From Dehalococcoidia bacterium (GTDB lineage Bacteria; Chloroflexota; Dehalococcoidia; Bin125): 64,000 bases of DNA. Below the pieces are notes generated by a model. It was not told the origin of the DNA. It did no database searches and was given only the letters and a program-made list of their open reading frames with translations. Where the stretch lies: positions 124,001-188,000 of the forward strand of contig JAJDYG010000033.1 of the NCBI GenBank assembly GCA_022822855.1, written 5' to 3'. Each line of letters opens with the position of its first letter. Within the stretch, counting starts at the first letter, position 1. A program made the position numbers and the translations under genes. This document shows positions 51,705 through 58,814 of this stretch, one piece after another.

Positions 51705-53576
51705 CTACAGGTTGTTGAACCACATGTCCTCGAGCGACGGCGACGGAGCGAAGGTCTGGATGAACTGCACGCCCGAGAGCTCCGGCCGCGCGATCTGGGA
51801 GACCGGCGGATTCACCCAGGGCACCGAGTACATCTGCTCGGCGATGTGCAACTGCAGGTCGTAGATCTGCTTCTTGCGAGCCTCGACGTCGCTCTCCGTG
51901 CGCTGCATGTCGAGCAGCTCGGACATCCGCGCGTCGTCGGCCATCAGCTCGCCGTTGGGAATCGGCGAGCGCGGGCTGTCGGGAATGAAGACGTTGCGCA
52001 GCGCCTCGTCCGGCTCAATCGAGGCCACCGACAGCGTGTGACCGATCACGCCGGTCGTGCTGCCGTTGAAGATCGTCGAGTAGTGAACCGTCGGCTCGTT
52101 GACGACCAGTTCGACCTCAATGCCAACCTGCAGCAGGTTGGCCTGGACGACCTGCGACTGCTCGGCGAAGATCGGACCATACGCGGTCGTCGTGTGCAGC
52201 GGCACCGGTCCGACGCCGTCGATCCCGGCTGCGTCGAGCAGTTGCATCGCCCGCTCCGGGTTGTAGTTGTAGTACTCGCCCAGCGCCGCGTCCTCCTTCG
52301 GATCGACCCACCAGCCGGGCATCGGCGGCAGCGCCGTCGACCATTTCCCGGTGTCGAGCGCGCCGCCGACGGCGAGGATCGAGTCACGGTCAATCGCCGA
52401 CGACATCGCCTGCCGCACCCGAGGATCGGTGAACGGCTCCATGCCGATGTCGGGGAACACGCCGCCGATCACGAGACTCGGTTCGAACTCCCAGGTCGCG
52501 CCGGGAATCCCGTTCTCCAGCTCCTCCACGATCGGCGGGGCGACGCCGAACCAGCTCGTATTCAGCTCGCCGCTCAGGTACGCGGCCGCAATCGCCGAGT
52601 TGTCGCCGATGAAGTTGATCACCAGCGAGTCGACGTACGGCTTCGGCGCGTCGAAGTAGTCCGGATTGCGCTTGTAGACCACGCGCGAACCGGGCTCGTA
52701 CTCGTCCAGCAGGAACGGCCCGGCGCTGATCATCGTCTGCCGCGACATTTCGTCCTCGAGCAATTCAGGCGGCATCACATACGGTCCGGCGTGGTGACCG
52801 GCATAGAGCAGGAACGGCGCCAGCCCGGCAGTCAGGTCGAAGCGCACGGTGCGGTCGTCCGTCGCCTCGACCCCCGCCAGACTCGGCAGGATCGCGCCGC
52901 GGTTCGGATAGCCCGCGTAGCGGTCGCCGGCGAACGAGAAGGCCACATCCTCGGCCGTCACCTTGCGACCGTCGACCGGAGCCCGGTCCTCCCAGACCGC
53001 GTTGTCCTTGATCACGAACACGTACGTCGCGTCGTCCGGTTGCTCGACCGAGTCCGCCAGCCAGAGCTCCGGCTGGAAGTCGATCGAGGACTGTCCCGGC
53101 TCGTTCGCGAACTGCGTCAGCATCGGGTAACAATTGTGCCCGTGCAGGAACGCCTTGTAGCCGAACGTCAGGAAGCCGTCGAACGAGGCCAGGTCGGATG
53201 TGTCTGAGATCCGCAGCTCGCCGCCCATCGCCGGACCGGCCTGCTGCTGCTGGGCCTGCGCGACCGCGGCCTGCTGCTGCTGATCCTGCTGCTGCATCGA
53301 CTGCTGTTGAGCAGCCTCGTCCGGCTGGTCAGCCTGCTGCGCCGTCTGGTCGGCAGTCTGATCCTGTTGCTGTTGTTGCTGCTGGGCGGCCTGCTGCGGC
53401 TGGTCCTGCTGCTGTTGCTGCTGAGCGACCGCCTGCTGGCCGTCGTCGTCATCGTCGCCGCAACCGACCAGGGCCAGCCCGGCAGCGCCTACTCCGGCCG
53501 TCGCCGCCGATCGCAGCACCGCCCTCCGAGACAGACGCTGCGTCCGCATTCGTGTCCAGTAGTTCGAGCTACTCAT
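51705..53576 (-). CDS. Oligopeptide-type ABC transporter substrate-binding lipoprotein, Tat signal and Gln-rich tether
   Basis: The 623-residue SBP family 5 protein starts with a twin-arginine signal (RLSRRAVLRSAATAG) merging into a lipobox (ALVGCGDD). About 75 residues of Gln/Asp/Ala low-complexity tether follow, then the mature domain (GGELRISDTSDLASFDGF, VFVIKDNAVWEDR, VRQAMSSAIDRDSI, then YNPERAMQLLDAAGID). It would bind peptides or other organic ligands outside the membrane. ATG 53574-53576 follows GGGAGGTG. The long poly-Q tether matches those of the DUF3179 and zinc lipoproteins. Confidence 0.93.
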   Translation of the reverse strand: MSSSNYWTRMRTQRLSRRAVLRSAATAGVGAAGLALVGCGDDDDDGQQAVAQQQQQQDQPQQAAQQQQQQQDQTADQTAQQADQPDEAAQQQSMQQQDQQQQAAVAQAQQQQAGPAMGGELRISDTSDLASFDGFLTFGYKAFLHGHNCYPMLTQFANEPGQSSIDFQPELWLADSVEQPDDATYVFVIKDNAVWEDRAPVDGRKVTAEDVAFSFAGDRYAGYPNRGAILPSLAGVEATDDRTVRFDLTAGLAPFLLYAGHHAGPYVMPPELLEDEMSRQTMISAGPFLLDEYEPGSRVVYKRNPDYFDAPKPYVDSLVINFIGDNSAIAAAYLSGELNTSWFGVAPPIVEELENGIPGATWEFEPSLVIGGVFPDIGMEPFTDPRVRQAMSSAIDRDSILAVGGALDTGKWSTALPPMPGWWVDPKEDAALGEYYNYNPERAMQLLDAAGIDGVGPVPLHTTTAYGPIFAEQSQVVQANLLQVGIEVELVVNEPTVHYSTIFNGSTTGVIGHTLSVASIEPDEALRNVFIPDSPRSPIPNGELMADDARMSELLDMQRTESDVEARKKQIYDLQLHIAEQMYSVPWVNPPVSQIARPELSGVQFIQTFAPSPSLEDMWFNNL

Positions 53577-53647
53577 GGGTCACCTCCCGGTTGTTTCCGG
53601 GAGGCTAGCGATTTAAGATCGCGCCCGTCGAAGCCTGCCTGAACGAA

Positions 53648-54133
53648 TCAAACCGCGCCGAACAGCCTCAGGAGAATGGCGATCATCCCACCGACTATGG
53701 CGGTTCCCAGCGTGACGCTGATGCTGATCACCACAATCATCAATTGCCGGTGGCGCGCTCGCGCCTCGGGTCGCTCCTCCTCGACACGCCTCTCCAACTG
53801 GCGTATCAGCTCCTCCAACCGGCCTATCTGACTCTCAAGACCGGCGATGTCCTGCTTCATCTCGCTGCGTAGCTCGGACATCTTCGCATCCTGCTCGATG
53901 GCTAGCCGCCGCACTTCTTGCCGCGGCTCGGAAGTCTTAGCGTCCTGTTGCACGGCAAGCCGCTCGATTTCTCCACGCAACAACTCTGTCGCGTGCGATA
54001 CCTCCCGCTCCACATCCTCGACCGTCGCCGCGTTCTCGGCCCGATCAATCGCCAGCGCCACGCGGTGCGCACGGTCAGCCGGCATCCCGACGCCAACCAG
54101 CGCCTCCTCGATCTCTTCGACCGACAGCACCAT
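53648..54133 (-). CDS. Coiled-coil protein with C-terminal membrane anchor (DUF1640-like)
   Basis: The 161-residue protein has a short globular start (EEIEEALVGVGMPADRAHRVALAI) and a long charged coiled coil with internal repeats (LAVQQDAKTSEPRQEVRRL and LAIEQDAKMSELRSEMKQD). One C-terminal transmembrane helix follows (IVVISISVTLGTAIVGGMIAIL). The layout resembles DUF1640/CCDC90-type proteins, whose bacterial role is unknown. ATG 54131-54133. The small protein at 32785 looks like a short version without the coiled coil. Confidence 0.8.
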   Translation of the reverse strand: MVLSVEEIEEALVGVGMPADRAHRVALAIDRAENAATVEDVEREVSHATELLRGEIERLAVQQDAKTSEPRQEVRRLAIEQDAKMSELRSEMKQDIAGLESQIGRLEELIRQLERRVEEERPEARARHRQLMIVVISISVTLGTAIVGGMIAILLRLFGAV

Positions 54134-54179
54134 TCTGCCGCTCCTGCGGCCAGTCTAAGCCTCGGCGCGGTCTCTATCG

Positions 54180-55094
54180 CTACCCCTTCCGATCCTCGTA
54201 GGTGTCGAAGAAGCGGTTCTTGACCGTCTTCTGGTTCTCGTAGATTGAGCCCTGCTTTGGGGAGGCCGGCAGGGGCAGATAGGCGGGGACCTCGGTCTGG
54301 CGCGGCTGCTCGACGTGCTCGCCCGCGCACATGAAGCCCTTGTACTGGTCCAGCGTCATCTTGCCCAGACCCATGATCGGCCAGGCGTCGGCGGCGGCGT
54401 AGCCGAACAGCAGCAGGCGACGCGGATTCTCCGAGCGGTTCAAGGCCGAGCCGTGCATCGTCCGCACGTGGTGGAACGAGACCGAGCCGGCCGGACCTTC
54501 CAGCGCGACCAGGTCCTTCTCCATGTCCCAGTCAAACTCCTCGGGCTCCACCGCGCCGGTGAAGTAACGCTCCTCTGGGTGGTGATGGTCGTAGATCGCG
54601 CGCTTATGCGATCCGGGTACGACCAGCAGCGGGCCATTGATCGCGTAGCAGTCGTCGAGCAGGATGCCCGCCGCGACCAGGTCGTCGTTGGTGTGCGGGT
54701 AGAACGGCCAGTCCTGGTGCCACTCGACCGGCGCGCCGTACTCGGCCGCCTTCATGTTCAGCTTGTCGTTCTGCAGCCGCACGTTGGGGCCGATCAGCGC
54801 CGTTACGACCTCCATCAAGACCGGATGCTGGGCTAGCTCACGGAAGAACGGCCAGTGCCACGAGGGCGACTTCAGCCGCCGCACGCGAGGCTCCTCCGGC
54901 GTGTGCGAGTCCTCCAGGTCGTACTGAGCATTGTGGTCGGTCAGCCCCGCCGCCTCGGCCACGATCCGGTCGGTCTCGTCGCGCAGCGCTTGCAGCACGT
55001 CGTCCGGCAGCAGCTTCGGCATCAGCAGGAAGCCGTTCTCGTGATAGAACTCAACCTGCTCCTGGGTCACGGTCGGTGCGGCGGCGGTGGTCAT
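54180..55094 (-). CDS. Phytanoyl-CoA dioxygenase-family oxygenase 1
   Basis: The 304-residue Fe(II)/2-oxoglutarate dioxygenase has EQVEFYHENGFLLMPKLL at the start. The metal site is HQD in PVEWHQDWPFYPHT and the distal His in VRTMHGSALNRSENPRRLL, followed by the 2-oxoglutarate Arg. Members hydroxylate CoA esters, halogenated or natural-product substrates. The enzyme ends in a basic tail. ATG 55092-55094. Not a close copy of the PhyH-type protein at 62699. Confidence 0.9.
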   Translation of the reverse strand: MTTAAAPTVTQEQVEFYHENGFLLMPKLLPDDVLQALRDETDRIVAEAAGLTDHNAQYDLEDSHTPEEPRVRRLKSPSWHWPFFRELAQHPVLMEVVTALIGPNVRLQNDKLNMKAAEYGAPVEWHQDWPFYPHTNDDLVAAGILLDDCYAINGPLLVVPGSHKRAIYDHHHPEERYFTGAVEPEEFDWDMEKDLVALEGPAGSVSFHHVRTMHGSALNRSENPRRLLLFGYAAADAWPIMGLGKMTLDQYKGFMCAGEHVEQPRQTEVPAYLPLPASPKQGSIYENQKTVKNRFFDTYEDRKG

Positions 55095-55184
55095 GGGAAC
55101 TCCTCGAGTCGATACACCGCCAAGAATAGAGCCTCAGTCCCAGCCAAGATGACAGCGTCATGTCCGCGTCCCCTTCGCCAGGTT

Positions 55185-55235
55185 TCTCCCCCGCGCAGCG
55201 GGGGAGATGTCACGAAGTGACAAAGGGGGGTCCCT
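55185..55235. repeat. Intergenic hairpin repeat, copy 5
   Basis: TCTCCCCCGC-GCA-GCGGGGGAGA (10-bp stem) is followed by GTCAC-GAA-GTGAC and the tail AAAGGGGGG. The GTCACGAAGTGAC part is identical to copy 3. It stands in a 398-bp gap (55095-55492) that holds two further palindromes and no supportable gene before 55493. Confidence 0.8.
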
Positions 55236-55272
55236 CCGAGGCTGGGTGTGCGCTCCCCCTCCTCCCTCCGAT

Positions 55273-55300
55273 GCCCCGTGCTTGACACGGGGCCCAGACC
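55273..55300. repeat. Palindromic repeat with CCCCGTG core, copy 2
   Basis: This is identical over 28 bases to 21401-21428, including the trailing CCCAGACC. As at the first locus it lies within 100 nt of a G-rich hairpin repeat. Confidence 0.8.
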
Positions 55301-55364
55301 ACCCAACTCCGCCAAGCCAACCACCGCCCGCCTCACCTCAGACCGGCGCAACCAACATGTCCCA

Positions 55365-55385
55365 GTCCCCGCTTCATGCGGGGAC
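55365..55385. repeat. Third palindrome of the 55-kb repeat block
   Basis: GTCCCCGC-TTCAT-GCGGGGAC is a perfect 8-bp stem, about 65 bp after the CCCCGTG palindrome. It is similar in plan but not in sequence to the hairpin at 41662. Confidence 0.65.
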
Positions 55386-55492
55386 CCGCTCCCTCCCCCT
55401 CCGCAAACCCCAACACACACCCACACCCCACACCGAACGCCGGTTCGCATACCATTGTCCCCATTCGCACCGCAAGAACAGGAGTTCCGCCA

Positions 55493-55912
55493 ATGCCCCG
55501 CGACGCCGCCATCGCCCACGCCAACCCCCCGCTCCCCTTCACCAGGGACGCCATCGTCAACCAGCTCCGCCACCAGGCCACCAACGGACCCGCCTACGTC
55601 CAGCACAGCGCGACCAAGGCCCTCGCCCACCTCAAGGGCCTCTACGCCGAGGCCCGCTACGAGGCCCGGCTCGCCTACGAGGCCGCCCGCGACGCCCTCC
55701 GCGACGCTGCTCAGCAGGCCGCCCAGAAGATCAGCTCCGACCACCAGCCGATCGCTCACACTCCGAACCGTGGGCCGATCACCGAAGAAGAAATGCGACT
55801 CGCTGACGAGTACTTCGGCATAACCAGCAACGAGACCAGCAACGGGACCCCCGACGAGGAGGCAGGCGACGAAGAGAGCCACTCCGGGGAGACTGAGGAC
55901 GAACCTCCCTAA
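55493..55912 (+). CDS. Hypothetical Ala-rich helical protein
   Basis: The 139-residue product is mostly helical and alanine-rich (YEARLAYEAARDALRDAAQQAAQK), with an acidic, Thr/Ser-rich C-terminus that looks disordered. The helices suggest a coiled coil or a DNA-binding-like bundle, but no family is recognised. ATG 55493 is supported by AGGAGTTCCGCC. Upstream codons in the same frame run through the palindromic repeats and were left out. Confidence 0.6.
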   Translation: MPRDAAIAHANPPLPFTRDAIVNQLRHQATNGPAYVQHSATKALAHLKGLYAEARYEARLAYEAARDALRDAAQQAAQKISSDHQPIAHTPNRGPITEEEMRLADEYFGITSNETSNGTPDEEAGDEESHSGETEDEPP

Positions 55913-55939
55913 TACCCGGGACAGGTCCGCGCGTGCCGC

Positions 55940-55963
55940 CGCGGCGCCGCCCGCCGTTTTTTT
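55940..55963 (+). terminator. Possible terminator: GC-rich stretch then seven T
   Basis: A GC-rich segment that can form short stems (GCCGC/GCGGC) is followed by a run of seven T at 55957-55963, about 45 nt after the stop of the hypothetical gene. The stem is weak, so the call is tentative. Confidence 0.4.
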
Positions 55964-56077
55964 CCGGCCTACCGGCGATCCCGCTCTTCCAATCGCTCCT
56001 CAGCGCCCCCTGCCCCAAAGAGATCGCTAGATGCGACGGGGATCGGAGGAACGTGCCCCGCGCCTAGACTGTGCCGC

Positions 56078-57712
56078 ATGACGAACCTCCCCACACACCC
56101 CTTCCGCTTCGAATCGCGACGCTCCCCGGTGCTCTCGACCAAAGGCATCGTCGCGACCAGCCAACCGCTCGCCTCGATGGCCGGACTGCGCATCCTCCGC
56201 GAGGGCGGCAACGCCGCCGACGCCGCCGTCGCCGCTGCGGCCACCCTCGCGGTGACCGAACCAACCTCGACCGGGATCGGCGGCGACTGTTTCGCGCTCT
56301 TCTACAACGCAGAGGACCAATCGGTGTCCGCGCTCAACGGCAGCGGGCGCGCGCCGGCCGCGCTCGATCTCGACGTGGTCGAACGCTGCGGAGGCTGGGA
56401 GCGCCAGGGCCCGCACGCCGTGACGGTGCCCGGCTCAATCATGGGCTGGCACGACACCGTCACCCGCTTCGGCCGGATGCCGCTCGCCGACGTCCTCCAA
56501 CCCGCGATCGAGCACGCCGAGCAGGGCTTCGCGATGACCCCCGCGATCGCCCGGGGCTGGCACTTCCAGGCGGAGCTGCTTGCCGAGAAGGGCCCCGCCG
56601 GACACGACCTGCTGCTCAACGGCAAGGCGCCGCGGGCCGGCGAGGTCTGGACCAACCAGCACATCGCCAACGTCATGCGCGAAGTCGCCGAGGGTGGCCC
56701 CGAAGCCTTCTACCAGGGACGACCGGCCGAGCGCATCGTGGAGGCGCTCGAGGAGCACGGCGGTGTGATGTCGCCCAGCGATCTCGCCAACCACTGCTCC
56801 ACCTTCGACGAAGCGATCTCAACGACCTACCGCCGACACCGGATCTGGGAGTGCCCGCCCAACGGTCAGGGCATCACCACGCTGATGGCGCTCAACATCC
56901 TCGAAGGCTTCGAGATCGGCGAGTACGAGGACCGCTCGCCCGAGGTGCTGCACATCGTCATCGAGGCCCTCCGCCTCGCCTTCGCCGACGCCCGCGCCCT
57001 AGTCGCCGACCCGGCCAAGACCGACGTGCCCGTCGAAGAGATGCTGAGCAAGAAGTACGCCGCCAAGCGACGCCAACTGATCTGCGCCGACCAGGCCATC
57101 GAACTCGCTTCCTCGGGCTTCCTGCCCGGCCAGTCCGATACCGTCTATCTCTCAGCGGCCGACGGTGACGGCAACGCCTGCTCCTTCATCAACTCAAACT
57201 ACGAGGGTTTCGGAAGCTGCATCGTCCCGCGCGAGTGCGGCTTCAGCCTGCAAAACCGGGGAGCCGGGTTCGTGGTCGACGACCCGGACCATCCCAACGC
57301 GCTCGCCGGCGGCAAGCGGCCCTATCACACGATCATGCCCTCAATGATCACCCGCCACGACGGCAGCCTCTTCGCCAGCTACGGAGTCATGGGCGGCTGG
57401 AACCAGCCCCAGGGCCAGACCCAGGTCGTGCTCAACCTGATCGACCGGGGCATGGACGCCCAGACCGCGATCGACTCGCCCCGAGTCTCGATGTACGAAG
57501 AACCGCCCAACGGACCGATCTACGTCGAGGAGACCTTCGGCGTCGAGGTGCTGGCCAGGCTGGCAGAACTCGGCCATCCCGTCGTCCCCGCCAGCGGAGC
57601 GATCCGCACCGGAGTCGTCGGCAAGGGCCAGATCATCGTCCGCGATCCCGAACGAGGAGTCCTCTGGGGAGGCTCCGACCCCCGAGCCGACGGCTGCGCC
57701 GTCCCGCTGTAG
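56078..57712 (+). CDS. Gamma-glutamyltransferase-family protein
   Basis: The 544-residue Ntn-hydrolase-family protein is made as a precursor that cuts itself before a conserved Thr, here T355 in GQSDTVYLSAADGDGNACSF. Other blocks are REGGNAADAAVAAAATLAVTEP, STGIGGDCFALFY and CPPNGQGITTLMALNIL. No signal peptide is seen, so it is likely cytoplasmic. Besides gamma-glutamyl transfer from glutathione-like compounds, relatives act as cephalosporin acylases or hydrolyse gamma-glutamyl conjugates in catabolism. ATG 56078. Confidence 0.92.
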   Translation: MTNLPTHPFRFESRRSPVLSTKGIVATSQPLASMAGLRILREGGNAADAAVAAAATLAVTEPTSTGIGGDCFALFYNAEDQSVSALNGSGRAPAALDLDVVERCGGWERQGPHAVTVPGSIMGWHDTVTRFGRMPLADVLQPAIEHAEQGFAMTPAIARGWHFQAELLAEKGPAGHDLLLNGKAPRAGEVWTNQHIANVMREVAEGGPEAFYQGRPAERIVEALEEHGGVMSPSDLANHCSTFDEAISTTYRRHRIWECPPNGQGITTLMALNILEGFEIGEYEDRSPEVLHIVIEALRLAFADARALVADPAKTDVPVEEMLSKKYAAKRRQLICADQAIELASSGFLPGQSDTVYLSAADGDGNACSFINSNYEGFGSCIVPRECGFSLQNRGAGFVVDDPDHPNALAGGKRPYHTIMPSMITRHDGSLFASYGVMGGWNQPQGQTQVVLNLIDRGMDAQTAIDSPRVSMYEEPPNGPIYVEETFGVEVLARLAELGHPVVPASGAIRTGVVGKGQIIVRDPERGVLWGGSDPRADGCAVPL

Positions 57713-57721
57713 GGGTCCGTA

Positions 57722-58120
57722 TCAGCGTCGAGCGTCGATTCGATCCAACTGGCCCGACCAATCCAGGATCTGACGGTCGCTGGTGACCAATGTGTGTCCG
57801 GCTAAGGCTGTGGCCACGATGATTCGGTCAGCGGGGTCGCCGTGCAGGTCAGGAAGAAGTCCGGCACGTATACCGATCTCGCCGTCAAGCGGAATCTCGA
57901 TGAGTCCGCCCGCGAGCAACCGCTGTCTCCAAGCGCCGATTTCCAGCCTTACGCCAAGTCGGCCCTTGGACTGGAGCATGGCAAGCTCCCAGAACGTCAT
58001 GGACGATACCGCCACTTCGCTGCTTGCCCATGCTGTTCTCACAAGGGAGGTAGCCCGGGAGCCTAGCTGACTGTCGCCGAATCGGAACCAGACCAGTACA
58101 TGGGTGTCGAGCTGGATCAC
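57722..58120 (-). CDS. PIN-domain toxin (VapC-like)
   Basis: The 132-residue PIN ribonuclease has the acidic residues in MIQLDTHVLVWF, VSSMTFWELAML, DPADRIIVATAL and LVTSDRQIL. It overlaps the upstream Phd-type antitoxin by 4 nt (57722-58120 and 58117-58422), the standard toxin-antitoxin layout. It would cleave RNA when released from the antitoxin. It converges with the gamma-glutamyltransferase gene. Confidence 0.9.
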   Translation of the reverse strand: MIQLDTHVLVWFRFGDSQLGSRATSLVRTAWASSEVAVSSMTFWELAMLQSKGRLGVRLEIGAWRQRLLAGGLIEIPLDGEIGIRAGLLPDLHGDPADRIIVATALAGHTLVTSDRQILDWSGQLDRIDARR

Positions 58121-58422
58121 TTCAGCCGTTCATCCCACTTGCGGTCCCATTTCTCTTCCCAGTCAGGGTCGACAGGAGCGTCCAAGTCGTCGTACCAGAG
58201 GATGATGTCGCGGTCAGCGCCCCACGGGTCGGGAGAGGGCGGCCCGTTTCGGGTGGGTTCGACGTCGGAGCAAGGGACGAGGCGGGAGACGGGGCGGCCG
58301 TCCTTGGTGATGATGATGGATTCGCCTGTCTCGGCGACTTCTTCGATCAGGGAGAGGCAGCGGGCCTCGAAGTCGGAAGCGTTGACGGTGCGTGGTAGGC
58401 TGTTGCGCGGTTCAGTGGTCAT
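58117..58422 (-). CDS. Phd/YefM-type antitoxin
   Basis: The 101-residue protein has the Phd/YefM fold at the N-terminus (VNASDFEARCLSLIEEVAETGESIIITKDGRPVSRLVP), which is described here in family terms as the DNA-binding dimer region, residues 13-50. The acidic, Trp-rich C-terminal tail (ILWYDDLDAPV, WEEKWDRKWDERL) should wrap the PIN toxin. It probably represses its own promoter. Confidence 0.88.
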   Translation of the reverse strand: MTTEPRNSLPRTVNASDFEARCLSLIEEVAETGESIIITKDGRPVSRLVPCSDVEPTRNGPPSPDPWGADRDIILWYDDLDAPVDPDWEEKWDRKWDERLK

Positions 58423-58489
58423 GCTCTGACCGTACTACGGCGAAGGCGCGCGGATCGGGTTGCGAGTCGTTGGCTTCGGGACCGGCTGC

Positions 58490-58801
58490 CTAGAAGCCGC
58501 TGCCGATGTCGCCGCCGAACCCACCGCCTCCGTCGAAGCCGCCGCCGGTGTCGTGCGGACCTCCGTGGTGTCCGCCGTCGAAGTGGCCGCCAGGATCGTA
58601 GCCGGCGACGCTTTGTCCCGCATCTCCGGTGTGGTGGTCGCCGACCATGTATCCGACGGCGGCCGCTCCCAGGAACCAGGTCCAGGTGTTGTCCTGCCAG
58701 TCGCGTACCCTCGCGTTCGCACGGCGTCCAAACAGCCGCGAGACCATCCGAAGCGGGATGAACACAACCAGCGTGACGATCTCCATGATCAGTGTCTTCA
58801 C
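58490..58801 (-). CDS. Small membrane protein with Gly/His-rich tail
   Basis: The 103-residue protein has an N-terminal transmembrane helix (EIVTLVVFIPLRMVSRLFG), a short second hydrophobic stretch (WTWFLGAAAVGYMVGDHH) and a tail of Gly, His and Asp (GGHFDGGHHGGPHDTGGG). The tail might bind metal or be an unstructured surface region. No family is recognised. ATG 58799-58801 lies 14 nt after the ABC exporter stop on the same strand, so it is probably the last gene of that transcript. Confidence 0.65.
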   Translation of the reverse strand: MKTLIMEIVTLVVFIPLRMVSRLFGRRANARVRDWQDNTWTWFLGAAAVGYMVGDHHTGDAGQSVAGYDPGGHFDGGHHGGPHDTGGGFDGGGGFGGDIGSGF

Positions 58802-58814
58802 GATTGCCTCCTGG

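Noticed and set aside
51660-53207. 515-codon plus-strand frame opposite the peptide-binding protein
   Set aside because: Antisense shadow, Arg/His/Val-rich, no signal or motif.
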